DNA of 64,000 nt from Thiomicrorhabdus indica (GTDB lineage Bacteria; Pseudomonadota; Gammaproteobacteria; Thiomicrospirales; Thiomicrospiraceae): positions 620,001-684,000 of the forward strand of contig NZ_CP033040.1 in assembly GCF_004293625.1 (NCBI RefSeq), in the 5' to 3' direction. How positions within the stretch are numbered: the first letter of the stretch is position 1; each line of letters opens with the position of its first letter. Both the position numbers and the translations under genes were made by a program. Under the pieces are notes generated by a model, which worked only from the letters and a program-made list of their open reading frames with translations, did no database searches and had not been told where the DNA came from. Below, piece by piece: positions 9,147 through 18,883 of this stretch.

Positions 9147-10445
9147 CTAAAGTGCAAGTTTGCCTTTTGCTTCAGCGATTTCTCTAGCAGCCGCTAAGAG
9201 AGCAAGACGGGCAATGACCCCATAGGCGTAAAAACGGTTTGGGCTTGCATCAGGTTGCAGGTTTTCATCGGGTAAGACTCCAGAATCTGCAAATGAGAGC
9301 GGCTCAAAGTGCATACCGGGCGAGTTTAAGTTATCGGTAGCGTTTTTGCCGGTGTGAACGCGATAAAACCCTCCGACGACCTGGCTACCAATCATGTAAA
9401 CCACTGGTTCCGCAACGGCATTTTCTATCTCTTCGTGTGTATAAACGCCTTCTTGAACCAGCATCTGTTCAACTTGAAGACCTTCTTTCACCGAAGACAT
9501 TTTGTTCCGCTGTTTACGATTTAGGCTTAATACATCTTCAGCACTTTGAACGGACATGATCGCCATTCCATACGTGCCGCTATCAGATTTGATAATGGCA
9601 AAAGGTTTGCAATTAATGTCGTGGGTATCATAGTAATTTTGAGTATCTTCAAGCATTCGGTTAACCGTTTCGGCCAATTTATCTAGGCCTGAGCGCTCTT
9701 TGAAGTTTACCGGCCCACATGGCACAGAGGTTGGTGTGATTAACCAAGGATCAATGTCGATAATTTTTGAAAAGGCCTCAGTGACTTCTGAATAATGCTG
9801 GAAATGGTGCGTTTTGTATCGGCTTGCCCAGCCAAGATCCAGAGGTGGTAGCAGAGTTTGTTCGATGTTCTCAAGGATTTCCGGGCGTCCACCTGATAGA
9901 TCATTATTGAGTAAAACGGCACATGGGAAAAATTCTTCGACCCCAACACGGTTTTCTTTACGTTCTAAAGGTTTCAATGTCAGCACATTCCCTGAAGGCA
10001 GTTCAATGAGCATCGGTGCGTTTAAATCGGGTAATAGAGAACCAATATGAACTTCGTAACCTGCTGTTTCTAAAATGGTTTTTAGTGTAAACAGATTTTC
10101 AAGGTAAAAGGTGTTACGTGTATGGTTTTCGGGGATGATCAGTACGCCATCAGCTTGTGGACAGACCTGGGTGACTGCAGTTTGCGCCGCATGGACAGCG
10201 AGTGAACGTAAGTCTGTGTGCAAGTTATTAAAGCCGGCCGGGAATAAATTGGTATCGACTGGAGCAAGTTTATAGCCCGCGTTACGAAGATCAACTGAGG
10301 CGTAAAATGGCGCTGGCGTCTCTTTAAATTCACGACGAAACCAAGCTTCAATTTCATTTCGGTGATTTAAAAGGTGTTCTTCGAGTTCCAGAAGAGGGCC
10401 TTTTAGAGCCGTTTGCAAATGAGGGACTGGAATGGACGCTGGCAT
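9147..10445 (-). CDS. gshA: Glutamate-cysteine ligase (proteobacterial GshA type)
   Basis: The 432-residue protein belongs to the GshA family typical of some beta- and gammaproteobacteria, distinct from the E. coli-type ligase: YASVDLRNAGYKLAPVDTN near the N-terminus, VPCGPVNFKERSGLDKL in the middle, then FAIIKSDSGTYGMAIMSV. It makes gamma-glutamylcysteine, the substrate of GshB encoded immediately downstream. The gene probably starts the gshA-gshB operon. A palindrome near-copy at 10233 encodes Phe-Pro-Ala-Gly. Confidence 0.9.
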   Translation of the reverse strand: MPASIPVPHLQTALKGPLLELEEHLLNHRNEIEAWFRREFKETPAPFYASVDLRNAGYKLAPVDTNLFPAGFNNLHTDLRSLAVHAAQTAVTQVCPQADGVLIIPENHTRNTFYLENLFTLKTILETAGYEVHIGSLLPDLNAPMLIELPSGNVLTLKPLERKENRVGVEEFFPCAVLLNNDLSGGRPEILENIEQTLLPPLDLGWASRYKTHHFQHYSEVTEAFSKIIDIDPWLITPTSVPCGPVNFKERSGLDKLAETVNRMLEDTQNYYDTHDINCKPFAIIKSDSGTYGMAIMSVQSAEDVLSLNRKQRNKMSSVKEGLQVEQMLVQEGVYTHEEIENAVAEPVVYMIGSQVVGGFYRVHTGKNATDNLNSPGMHFEPLSFADSGVLPDENLQPDASPNRFYAYGVIARLALLAAAREIAEAKGKLAL

Positions 10446-10476
10446 AATTATCGGATTCCTTTTGCTGGAAAATCTA

Positions 10477-10631
10477 AGGAACCTCTGATCGAATCAGATT
10501 AATTTCTCGGCTCTTCGCCGAGTTCTTTGTTGTTGTGACCTTTGACCTTAGAGTGACTAAGGTCGGCCACGACTAAAATAATCGAGCCAGAAGTCTCGCA
10601 GAATTTCAATTTGATTCGATCAGAGGTTCCC
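10477..10631. mobile_element. MITE-like element family 1, copy A
   Basis: A 155-bp non-coding element has terminal inverted repeats beginning AGGAACCTCTGATCGAATCA (left) and GGGAACCTCTGATCGAATCA (right, complement). Both ends are flanked by TA. The interior has a small hairpin CTCGGC/GCCGAG and a TTTGTTGTTGTGACC segment shared with copies B and C. There is no ORF. It occupies the gap upstream of gshA, whose promoter must lie between it and the gene or inside it. The rest of the 10446-10816 gap shows no gene. Confidence 0.8.
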
Positions 10632-10816
10632 TAGCGAAGGTTCTAATTGATGCCCTTAAGTTAGGGCTTAAAAATGAATTTGGCTATTATAACGGTTTCT
10701 ATGAGTAGCGTCCCAAGCAAAATAAGGATTTAACTTTAAAGAGAGATGTTATTTTCAGGATTTTTTAACGTTTGAAACTTAGCGCAACTCTTGGCAGGTT
10801 AGCACGCATAAAATGA

Positions 10817-13228
10817 CTAAGCCATGACGACACGGTTACGCCCATTTTGTTTGGCACGATATAAAGCATGGTCAACGTGTTCTAGCACTTGTTCGGCATT
10901 TTGCCCTTTTATAAATTCACTGATACCAATACTAACGGTTTGGTTTATCGATTTCGGAAAGCTTTGCAATTGCACTTCAGAACAGATTTTTTCTGCTAAA
11001 TGATAGGCTTGATCATTGGTGGTGTTCGGGCAAATGATTAAAAATTCTTCTCCGCCCCAACGACCAAAGGTATCACTGGAGCGGATGACTGTATTGACCC
11101 AAGCGGAAAACGTAATTAATACTTCATCGCCAATTAAATGGCCGTGAGTGTCATTGACCTGTTTGAAGTAATCCAAGTCCATTAGAATGATTGAAAACTT
11201 TTGGCCGTAACGATGAGCTCGTTCAATTTCTTGTGTAATGACTTTATCCAGATGCTTGCGATTATAGACGCCCGTTAAATGGTCCGTAACAGAAAGACCG
11301 GACAAGGAGCGATTGGTTTCTTCAAGTTGCTGCTGGGTTTCTTTGAGATCTCTGTTAATACGTTTCAAGCGAAGATTGTAGTAACTGGTCAATAAAACAA
11401 TAAAAAGAATTGGTGCGATAATCCAAGTAATGGTTTTCCAGTTAATCATGCTTGGATAGGCGATTTTTAGCCAAGGATCGGTAATGTCATTACGGACGGC
11501 ATGAGGCATATTTTCAATGACTTTATTAATAATGGACTGTAGCTCGGGCCAATTTTTACGAACTGCCATGTGTATACCTGATCGAAAAGGGGTTTCTCCA
11601 GATATTTGTAAATGGGTATAGTGATGTTTATTGATGTAATAAGTGATGATGGCCGCATTATCAATATAACCAAAGGCTTCTCCACTCGAAACCAGTTTTA
11701 ATCCTTCTTCGGGAGAGGAGACGAGTTTCAGAGGGATGTCAGGAAAGTGCTGCTGCATATTTGCTTGCGAGGCGTAATCTTTAACGACGGCGATGGTTTT
11801 GTTTTGCAGTTGATTTAGGTTGCTGATAAACCCCTCGTTGCGTTGCGTGGCAATGACCATGGGGAGTTCAAGATAAGGGTCTGTGTATAGACTGTATTCG
11901 CTTCTTTCATCGGTATAAAAAACGGCTGAATACATGTCAAGTTTCCCAGATTCCATTTGGGTGACTGATTCGCTCCAACTGAGTTGAGTGAAAGGGATAA
12001 ATTCGATACCGGTTTTATGGCTGATGTAATCTAAAAATTTAGGGGCTATGCCAACAAATTGTCCTTGTTCATTTATGAATTCGAGAGGAGCCCAGTGTGC
12101 ATCCACCGCAACTTGAACTTGCTTATGGTTTTGCATCCATTCAATTTCTTTGGAAGTGAATTGTTTTGATGCCATTCGGCTTGTTTGCTGAGAGTTTTCA
12201 ATAGTTTTTGGGTTGTGAATAAAACCATGTTGACGTAATAAGTTTTGAGCGTATTGCAACCGGCCGGTATCAAAATGTCCGAGAGGGAAGTTGACCAAAT
12301 CAATAGAGTTGCGAACGGCTTCAGCTTCTTTTCGAAGCCCTTCAAAAGTTAAATTAGGGTTTAGGTAACTTTGGATATAGTGGATGACTTTCGTTGGGTG
12401 TTCTAATGCATACTCCCACCCTTTTAAGCTTGCTCGTTTAAATGCTTGAACTTGTGCTGGATTGGACTGAATTTTGAGATTGCTGGTCAGTAGCATGTCG
12501 CCGTATAAATCGACACCATAATGTTGTGGTAAAAAGCGATTTAGCTGCAAGCGCTGTTTTTTGTGGCGCTGAAATTGCTGATGAATAAGAGAGCTTAAGC
12601 TTCCACCGAATGCCGGTGATTGAGTCTTATTGATTTGTGAAATATCAAGAGAATGGCGATTGCGGATCAAATTTGGTTTGATTTTTAGTTCTTTAAACAT
12701 TAACAGTAAAGTCAAAGCGTTTGGCTCTTCGGAAAAAAGCGCCACTTTTTTGTAATTTAATTGGTAAATACTGTCTAGATCTTGGTGCTTTAAGGAAAAC
12801 AGCGCCTGATGCGAATGTTGAAAAATCGGTGCGACAATATTGATGAGCTTTTGTCGATTCGGGTCTAAGAGCAGAGAAATGTCTGAAATCGCAAAGTCTG
12901 CCTGACCTTCAATAATTGTCTGAGTGGCGTTTTGAGATCCACTATTGGGAATGATTTCTACGTTAAGGCCTTCTTGTTCATAAAAGCCTTTAATTTGAGC
13001 TGCGTAGTAGCCGGCAAATTGAAAACGATGTTCCGCAGATAATTGTAATTTGACTCTCTCAAGAGGGGAGTCGGCTTGAGGTTCTGAAAGGCTGGGTGTA
13101 CTGGCAAAGCTTGCATTGAGAGGAAATATTAATCCGAAGAAGAACGATCCGACGAACAGTAGCAGCGAGAGAGCCCCTAAGAAAAATCTTTTTTTGAGTA
13201 AGGGTTGCTGTGAAGTGATTAGCGGCAT
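10817..13228 (-). CDS. Membrane diguanylate cyclase with two periplasmic binding domains
   Basis: The 803-residue protein begins with a signal-anchor or signal peptide (about residues 14-42). An NMT1/THI5-like binding domain follows (about 55-330; FQFAGYYAAQIKGFYEQEGL), then a family 3 solute-binding domain (about 365-600; VQVAVDAHWAPLEFINEQGQ). A transmembrane helix near 613-632 and a short coiled coil lead to a C-terminal GGDEF domain (about 645-803). The active site is RWGGEEF, so it should make c-di-GMP. Two different binding modules in one receptor suggest it integrates two periplasmic small-molecule signals. Ligands are unknown. The palindrome at 12259 encodes Thr-Gly-Arg. Confidence 0.87.
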   Translation of the reverse strand: MPLITSQQPLLKKRFFLGALSLLLFVGSFFFGLIFPLNASFASTPSLSEPQADSPLERVKLQLSAEHRFQFAGYYAAQIKGFYEQEGLNVEIIPNSGSQNATQTIIEGQADFAISDISLLLDPNRQKLINIVAPIFQHSHQALFSLKHQDLDSIYQLNYKKVALFSEEPNALTLLLMFKELKIKPNLIRNRHSLDISQINKTQSPAFGGSLSSLIHQQFQRHKKQRLQLNRFLPQHYGVDLYGDMLLTSNLKIQSNPAQVQAFKRASLKGWEYALEHPTKVIHYIQSYLNPNLTFEGLRKEAEAVRNSIDLVNFPLGHFDTGRLQYAQNLLRQHGFIHNPKTIENSQQTSRMASKQFTSKEIEWMQNHKQVQVAVDAHWAPLEFINEQGQFVGIAPKFLDYISHKTGIEFIPFTQLSWSESVTQMESGKLDMYSAVFYTDERSEYSLYTDPYLELPMVIATQRNEGFISNLNQLQNKTIAVVKDYASQANMQQHFPDIPLKLVSSPEEGLKLVSSGEAFGYIDNAAIITYYINKHHYTHLQISGETPFRSGIHMAVRKNWPELQSIINKVIENMPHAVRNDITDPWLKIAYPSMINWKTITWIIAPILFIVLLTSYYNLRLKRINRDLKETQQQLEETNRSLSGLSVTDHLTGVYNRKHLDKVITQEIERAHRYGQKFSIILMDLDYFKQVNDTHGHLIGDEVLITFSAWVNTVIRSSDTFGRWGGEEFLIICPNTTNDQAYHLAEKICSEVQLQSFPKSINQTVSIGISEFIKGQNAEQVLEHVDHALYRAKQNGRNRVVMA

Positions 13229-13359
13229 TGCGAGTTCTCTAAATTACAAAAATGATTTTAGCAAACAAAGACTTAATCACAAGGTGTTATTCAAAAACTA
13301 CCGGTCAAGAAGGGGATTGGATATAGAATAAAAGCTTGTAAGGTTAATGACAGAAAATG

Positions 13360-14094
13360 TTAAAAATCCCCCCAAAGGGCTTGAGCAATCGTTAGCATTG
13401 CCGGGCCGGCAGTTTCAGTGCGTAAAATACGTGGGCCTAGACGCACGGTTGAAAAGCCATTTTGCTCGGCTTTCATTACTTCCTTTTCACTCAGACCGCC
13501 TTCTGGGCCGACAAGAATTGTTACCGGCCGGTCAAGGTTAGGTGGCGGCAAGCTTGCAATCGTATGCTCTGCATAAGGATCACAAACAATTCCAAACTCA
13601 ACGGTGTTATTGGCCAAATATTCTTCGAGAGAAATCAAAGGAAGTATTTCCGGTACAAACGCTCGTCCAGATTGTTCACAGGCATTAATTGCAATGCTTT
13701 GCCATTGTGCTCGGCGTTTTTCAAGTTTATCGCCTTGTAATTTGACATCTACCCGTTCGGTAAACAGTGGTTGAATTGAACCGACTCCAAGCTCGACGGC
13801 TTTTTGAATCGAGTAATCCATGCGATCGCCTTTCGAAATGCCTTGTAGCAAAACGGTTTTTAGAGGGGATTCATTTACAGCGGTTTGAACTTCTTCCAGA
13901 ACAACATTTGCACTGCGACGACTAGTGTGTTGAATGACGGCCGAAGCAAAATGGCCTTTACCATCAAAGACCTCTATTTGGTGTCCGTCTTTCAGGCGTA
14001 ACACGGTTAAGGCGTAATGCGCTTGTTCTTTAGATAATTCAAGTGAGGAGCCAGAAACGTAGCGCTCTGGCAGATAAAAGCGGGAGATTCTCAT
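13360..14094 (-). CDS. rsmE: 16S rRNA m3U1498 methyltransferase
   Basis: RsmE methylates N3 of U1498 in 16S rRNA. The 244-residue product shows RFYLPERYVSG at the N-terminus, the SPOUT-fold knot motif ILVGPEGGLSEKEV and LGPRILRTETA near the C-terminus. Length and motif order are normal. It lies 19 bp downstream of metF on the same strand, so it may be read from the metF transcript. The palindrome at 13523-13532 encodes Asp-Arg-Pro-Val just before the knot. Confidence 0.95.
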   Translation of the reverse strand: MRISRFYLPERYVSGSSLELSKEQAHYALTVLRLKDGHQIEVFDGKGHFASAVIQHTSRRSANVVLEEVQTAVNESPLKTVLLQGISKGDRMDYSIQKAVELGVGSIQPLFTERVDVKLQGDKLEKRRAQWQSIAINACEQSGRAFVPEILPLISLEEYLANNTVEFGIVCDPYAEHTIASLPPPNLDRPVTILVGPEGGLSEKEVMKAEQNGFSTVRLGPRILRTETAGPAMLTIAQALWGDF

Positions 14095-14113
14095 AAGCGA
14101 ATGGAAGACGTAT

Positions 14114-14965
14114 TTACTTTAATGTTAAAGCTTTAGCAATCTCTAAAGTCGGTTCAGTTTTATTCATTGAATAGAAATGAATCCCTGGTGCACCGGCATC
14201 TAACAGTTTTTGCGAAAGCTCAGTTACGACATCTTTTCCAAACTCTATTAAGCCAGCTTGATCATCTTCAAAGGATTCCAAGCGACACCTTAACCAGCGA
14301 GGAACTTCAGCCCCGCAGCCTTGTGAAAAACGAATTAGGTTTTCGTAGTTGGTGATGGGCATAATGCCAGGAATAATCGGCAAATCAATGCCGTTTTTTT
14401 CGCAGTTATCGATAAAGTAGCGGTAGCTATCAAAGTTATAAAAATATTGCGTAATTGCTGCATCTGCACCTTGTTCGACCTTGTGTTTAAACCATTTGAT
14501 GCCGATATCGCAGTTACGCGCTTGAGGATGAGTTTCTGGATAGGCTGCGACTTCAATTTTAAAAGTGTTGCCTTTTTGTTCTTTAATAAAAGCGACCAAA
14601 TCGCTTGCGTATTTGAATTCACCCGGATCCATCATTCCTGAGGGTAAATCTCCACGTAGGGCAACAATGCGCTTGACTCCCATCGCTTCGTATTCGTTTA
14701 GCAACGATAAGATGCTTTCATGGGTTGCACCGATACAGGTTAGGTGTGGTGCAGAATTAAAATCGGTTTGTGTTTGGATGTAACGAACCGTTTCCATGGT
14801 TTTTTCTTGCGTAGTCCCGCCCGCGCCATAAGTGACGGACATATAGAAGGGGTCAATTGCGCCAAGCTCTTGAGCCACTGTTTTCAGGTTTTCCATGCCT
14901 TTGTCTGTGCGGGGTGGGAAAAACTCCAAGCTTAATTGTTGTCTATGTTTTTGTTGAGATTGCAT
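14114..14965 (-). CDS. metF: 5,10-methylenetetrahydrofolate reductase
   Basis: MetF reduces methylene-THF to methyl-THF, the methyl donor for methionine. The 283-residue protein has LEFFPPRTDKGMENL, VTYGAGGTTQEKT, TCIGATHESI, AAITQYFYNFDSYRYF and IIPGIMPITNY in order, all typical of the FAD-binding TIM barrel. metK lies upstream on the same strand, separated by 87 bp, so the methyl-cycle genes metK and metF are clustered. Confidence 0.97.
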   Translation of the reverse strand: MQSQQKHRQQLSLEFFPPRTDKGMENLKTVAQELGAIDPFYMSVTYGAGGTTQEKTMETVRYIQTQTDFNSAPHLTCIGATHESILSLLNEYEAMGVKRIVALRGDLPSGMMDPGEFKYASDLVAFIKEQKGNTFKIEVAAYPETHPQARNCDIGIKWFKHKVEQGADAAITQYFYNFDSYRYFIDNCEKNGIDLPIIPGIMPITNYENLIRFSQGCGAEVPRWLRCRLESFEDDQAGLIEFGKDVVTELSQKLLDAGAPGIHFYSMNKTEPTLEIAKALTLK

Positions 14966-15052
14966 AGAAAGTCGTCCTTCGCCTTAAAAATGTTCAGTGT
15001 TGAATTTTAAATGTTGAATGACATTTATCATCCAACACTTTGCATTAAAAAT

Positions 15053-16213
15053 TTACAGTCCAGCGTCAGCGCGCAGGTCGTCTGCTTTATCGGTTTTTTC
15101 CCATGTAAACTCCGGTAATTCACGACCAAAGTGACCGTAAGAGGCGGTTTTCTGGTAGATCGGTCGATATAGGTCAAGCATGGAAATCAGGCCTTTGGGG
15201 CGTAAATCGAAGTGTTCGCGAACGAGTTCCTCAATACGTTTAATCGAGATTTTTTCAGTGCCGAACGTTTCAATACTGATTGAGGTTGGTTCAGCAACAC
15301 CGATTGCGTAAGAGACTTGGATTTCGCATTTGTCAGCGAGACCGGCGGCAACAATGTTTTTTGCAACATAACGACCTGCGTAAGCGGCAGAACGATCTAC
15401 TTTAGAAGGGTCTTTCCCTGAGAAAGCGCCGCCACCGTGGCGGGCCATACCGCCATAGGTGTCAACAATGATTTTACGACCAGTCAGTCCCGCGTCCCCG
15501 ACTGGACCACCAATAACAAAACGGCCGGTTGGGTTAATGTGATACTGGGTCTCTGCGTGTAACCATTCTGAAGGTAAAACCGGTTTAATGATTTCTTCCA
15601 TCACCGCTTCACGCAATTGCGCATTTTCAATTTCTGGATTGTGTTGAGTGGATAGAACCACTGCATCAATTGCCACAGGAATACCGTCTTCATAGCGCAA
15701 AGTGACTTGAGATTTGGCATCTGGACGCAACCAATCGAGTTGTCCAGATTTACGGATTTCCGCCTGCTTTTCCATTAAACGGTGTGCGTAGTAAATCGGT
15801 GCAGGCATCAAAACATCCGTTTCATTCGATGCATATCCAAACATTAAGCCTTGATCGCCTGCGCCTTGTTCGTGCTCTTCCGAGTCATCAACGCCCATAG
15901 CAATTTCTGGTGACTGCTTACCAATTGAAGACAATACTGCGCAAGTTTCACCATCGAAACCTAAATCTCCATGGTTATAGCCGATATCAGTGACGACTTT
16001 TCGGACCAGTTCTTCCTGGTCAACCCAAGCTTCGGTTGTGATTTCACCGCCAAGGATGACCATGCCGGTTTTGACAAAGGTTTCACAAGCCACTCGTGCA
16101 CGAGGGTCTTGTTCTAGAATAGCGTCTAGCATTGCATCGGATATTTGGTCAGCGATTTTATCCGGATGACCTTCGGAAACGGATTCAGAAGTGAATACAG
16201 TAGTTTTAGACAT
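15053..16213 (-). CDS. metK: S-adenosylmethionine synthetase
   Basis: MetK makes SAM from methionine and ATP. The 386-residue sequence contains [19 protein letters not shown] at the N-terminus, [12 protein letters not shown] in the middle, [19 protein letters not shown] and the C-terminal [11 protein letters not shown]. It is full length. A -35/-10 pair about 100 bp upstream and a pseudoknot-capable leader suggest control of its mRNA. Confidence 0.98.
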   Translation of the reverse strand: MSKTTVFTSESVSEGHPDKIADQISDAMLDAILEQDPRARVACETFVKTGMVILGGEITTEAWVDQEELVRKVVTDIGYNHGDLGFDGETCAVLSSIGKQSPEIAMGVDDSEEHEQGAGDQGLMFGYASNETDVLMPAPIYYAHRLMEKQAEIRKSGQLDWLRPDAKSQVTLRYEDGIPVAIDAVVLSTQHNPEIENAQLREAVMEEIIKPVLPSEWLHAETQYHINPTGRFVIGGPVGDAGLTGRKIIVDTYGGMARHGGGAFSGKDPSKVDRSAAYAGRYVAKNIVAAGLADKCEIQVSYAIGVAEPTSISIETFGTEKISIKRIEELVREHFDLRPKGLISMLDLYRPIYQKTASYGHFGRELPEFTWEKTDKADDLRADAGL

Positions 16214-16229
16214 AACAGTTCCTCGAGAA

Positions 16230-16340
16230 CAGAAGATTTTATATTTGAAAACGAGGTACGGAAAATCGACGGGAAAACCTGAAAGATGGGTTCCTCGCTT
16301 TAGCCGTACTTATAAATGCGCCCGCAAGCTGATTATCAAA
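16230..16340 (-). promoter_or_regulatory. metK promoter and structured 5' leader
   Basis: On the minus strand TTGATA (complement of 16334-16339) and TATAAGT (complement of 16308-16314) form a reasonable promoter. The leader that follows can pair in pseudoknot order: GTACGG then CGAGG, later CCGTAC then CCTCG, the last two sharing one base. The 1-2-1'-2' arrangement of two perfect short helices just before metK resembles small SAM- or SAH-sensing RNAs, but it does not match the SAM-I, SAM-II or SAH consensus as I know them. A function is inference. Confidence 0.45.
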
Positions 16341-16450
16341 TCGGCGCTTAACTTGGTGTTTGTTGAACATCCCTTCGCTTAAACGTATTTCTGTTTCGCT
16401 ATTAAATTCCAACAAATCTGTACTATTTTATGAAAAAAGTCACCGGCCGG

Positions 16451-18880
16451 TCAAGTTTGTTTCGAATCAAACTCAATTTCATCTAGCGCTTCTGGTTTGG
16501 AGAAATGATAACCTTGTGCATAATCAATCCCTGTTTCAATCAACCAGTTTGCAATTTCTTGACTTTCAACAAACTCAGCAATGGTCTGGATTGACATGTT
16601 ATCCCCGATTTCTTTAATGGCTCGAACCATTGCTGCATCAATAGGATTGGCAATTACATCGCGAATAAAGCTTCCATCTATTTTGACATAGTCGACTGGT
16701 AAGTTTTTTAGCCAACTGAAGCTTGAGAAACCTGAACCAAAATCATCCAAAGCCAGTTTGCAACCAAAGCTTTTAATTCGATTCAAAAAGTCAATGGTGT
16801 CAGCGATTTGGGTGATAGCGACGGTCTCGGTGATTTCAAAACAGATTTTATGGTTAAACGCATGATTGAGTTCAAGGCGTTGGATCAATTGTTCATTGAA
16901 AATCGGATCGGCCAGAGATTGGCCTGAAATATTGATATTCATCAAGCCGACTTTTCGGTGATTGTCTTTGAGCCATTCAAGACTTTGTTTGATGACATAA
17001 GTGTCGACTTGCGGCATTAAGTTAAAACGTTCAGCAGCCGGTAGAAATAGTCCAGGGGGGATAATTTCACCGTGTTTACTGAGCATGCGAACAAGGACTT
17101 CTAAGTGGCTAAGTTCATCTTGATTTTGCAAAGGTTCCAGTGTTTGACCAAATAGAACTAAACGTTGTTCGTTTAAAGCTTCTTTAAGTTCACTTAGACG
17201 GTCTAAGATCTGTTGCCCAGATTCATGGTTGTCATCATTTTCAATATAGGCTTGAATACGGTTTCGCCCTTTATCCTTCGCCAAATAACAGGCAATATCC
17301 GCTCTGGATAAAACAGCAGTTTTATTTAAGCTTCCATGAATTTCTGCAATACCCATGGATGCCCCGATGTCGAATGCTTTACTTTCCCAGAAAAAACGTT
17401 GAGAAGTGATATTGTTAAGCAGGGTTGTCGCTATTTTTTCTGCTTGTTGCATGCTGTGGTTTTGTAGCAGAATGGCGAACTCATCGCCACCGATGCGAGC
17501 CAAAAATGCATCTGGAGTTAACCCTTTTTTGATCACTTGAGAAATCTGGCGTAACAATTGATCACCGGCTGTATGCCCGACAGTATCATTTACGACCTTA
17601 AATTGGTCTAGGTCAATGTAGACTAAGCAATTTTTGCTTTGAGGCGTTTTACCACTTATTGCAATTAACTCATCAAGGTGAGTTTCAAAGGCTTGTCGAT
17701 TGTGTAGCTGAGTTAAGCTATCGTGAGTCGCCTGCCATTCCAGTTGTTTTTGCAAAGCACGCTGCTTGGTCGCATCATGAAACACGACAACGGCTCCTAC
17801 GATGTTTCCGTTTTTATCGATAATCGGTGCTGCAGAGTCTTCAATGGAGTAACTGTCTCCGTGGCGGTTAATTAAAGTGGACTGGCTAAGTAAATTAATG
17901 GGTTGGCCGTTTTGCAAAGCTAGAAAAACAGGGTTTTGAAGTGGGGTTTTGTCGATGTCGCTGAATAAATGCATGATTTCATCAATGTGCATATTATGTG
18001 CTCGATGACGAGACCAGCCTGTCAAGACTTCTGCGACAGGATTCATGTAACTGATCTTTCCATCCGGCTTGATAACAATAACTGCATCGCCAATTGATTT
18101 AAGCGTTATTTCCGCTTCTTCTTTCGCGTTGAATAACATGGTTTCAGAGGTTTCTAGAACATTGAGCATGTCTTCAAAATTGTTTGCTAAATCCTGTAAT
18201 TCATCTTGTGCGCCTAAATTAATCGAAAGGTTTCGTTCTCCCAGTCGAATTTTCTTTGTGATATGAATAAGTTGGTGAATACGTTTTGTTAAGCGATGCC
18301 CCATCAACCAAGCGAAAAAACCACCGACGATAATGGCTAAACTTGCGTATAAAATCCCTTCTAAAGTAATGATCTGAATGCTTTTGTATATGTTTTCGCG
18401 GCTTATCTGGACGCGTGCCCAGCCGAGTTGATTTTGGTTAAGCATGATGGGTGTGCTGATATCAATCACATCTAAATTATCGATATTAACCGCCATTTCT
18501 GGACTGGGGCTAAAAGGGTCAGTTTGAGGCACTTCGATAAAATGACCAACTTTGTTCTTCTTTTTAGGGTTTCGATGGTAATAAGCCAGTACCTCACCAG
18601 AGGTGTTGGTTAATATCGCAAAATTTAAATAAATTTGTTGGGATTGAGATTGAATAATTTCTTCCAATCCCGCAAGGTCATTAGAAAGCACCCAAGGTGT
18701 GGCATTGATTGCGAGGGTTTCTGCAAGTGCTTGCGTACTTTGAAAAGATTCCCCTAGTAAGAATTCTTTTTGACGCTCGGTCAAGTCGATAATGAATACT
18801 GTCATTAGAATTGCATGAATCAGCGCAATACTTAAAATCAGTTTGTTTTTAATCGTCAGTAGCTTTGAAAAGGCGTGCAT
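16451..18880 (-). CDS. Membrane HAMP-PAS-GGDEF-EAL protein
   Basis: The 809-residue protein has an N-terminal transmembrane helix (about residues 12-30), a periplasmic sensor region (about 30-170), a second membrane helix (about 172-192), HAMP (about 193-245), PAS (about 255-370), GGDEF (about 375-545) and EAL (about 555-805). The cyclase motif RIGGDEF is intact. The EAL signature reads EVL, but the other phosphodiesterase residues are visible (NISGQS, EITET, DDFGSG, VKIDG, QGYHF), so both activities are possible. The gene starts 3 bp after the PhnD-like lipoprotein, implying a ligand-binding partner. Confidence 0.9.
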   Translation of the reverse strand: MHAFSKLLTIKNKLILSIALIHAILMTVFIIDLTERQKEFLLGESFQSTQALAETLAINATPWVLSNDLAGLEEIIQSQSQQIYLNFAILTNTSGEVLAYYHRNPKKKNKVGHFIEVPQTDPFSPSPEMAVNIDNLDVIDISTPIMLNQNQLGWARVQISRENIYKSIQIITLEGILYASLAIIVGGFFAWLMGHRLTKRIHQLIHITKKIRLGERNLSINLGAQDELQDLANNFEDMLNVLETSETMLFNAKEEAEITLKSIGDAVIVIKPDGKISYMNPVAEVLTGWSRHRAHNMHIDEIMHLFSDIDKTPLQNPVFLALQNGQPINLLSQSTLINRHGDSYSIEDSAAPIIDKNGNIVGAVVVFHDATKQRALQKQLEWQATHDSLTQLHNRQAFETHLDELIAISGKTPQSKNCLVYIDLDQFKVVNDTVGHTAGDQLLRQISQVIKKGLTPDAFLARIGGDEFAILLQNHSMQQAEKIATTLLNNITSQRFFWESKAFDIGASMGIAEIHGSLNKTAVLSRADIACYLAKDKGRNRIQAYIENDDNHESGQQILDRLSELKEALNEQRLVLFGQTLEPLQNQDELSHLEVLVRMLSKHGEIIPPGLFLPAAERFNLMPQVDTYVIKQSLEWLKDNHRKVGLMNINISGQSLADPIFNEQLIQRLELNHAFNHKICFEITETVAITQIADTIDFLNRIKSFGCKLALDDFGSGFSSFSWLKNLPVDYVKIDGSFIRDVIANPIDAAMVRAIKEIGDNMSIQTIAEFVESQEIANWLIETGIDYAQGYHFSKPEALDEIEFDSKQT

Positions 18881-18883
18881 TAG

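Noticed and set aside
16230-16310. SAM-I, SAM-II or SAH riboswitch call for the metK leader
   Set aside because: The conserved core sequences of those classes were not found; only pairing geometry supports an RNA element, so it is reported as unassigned.
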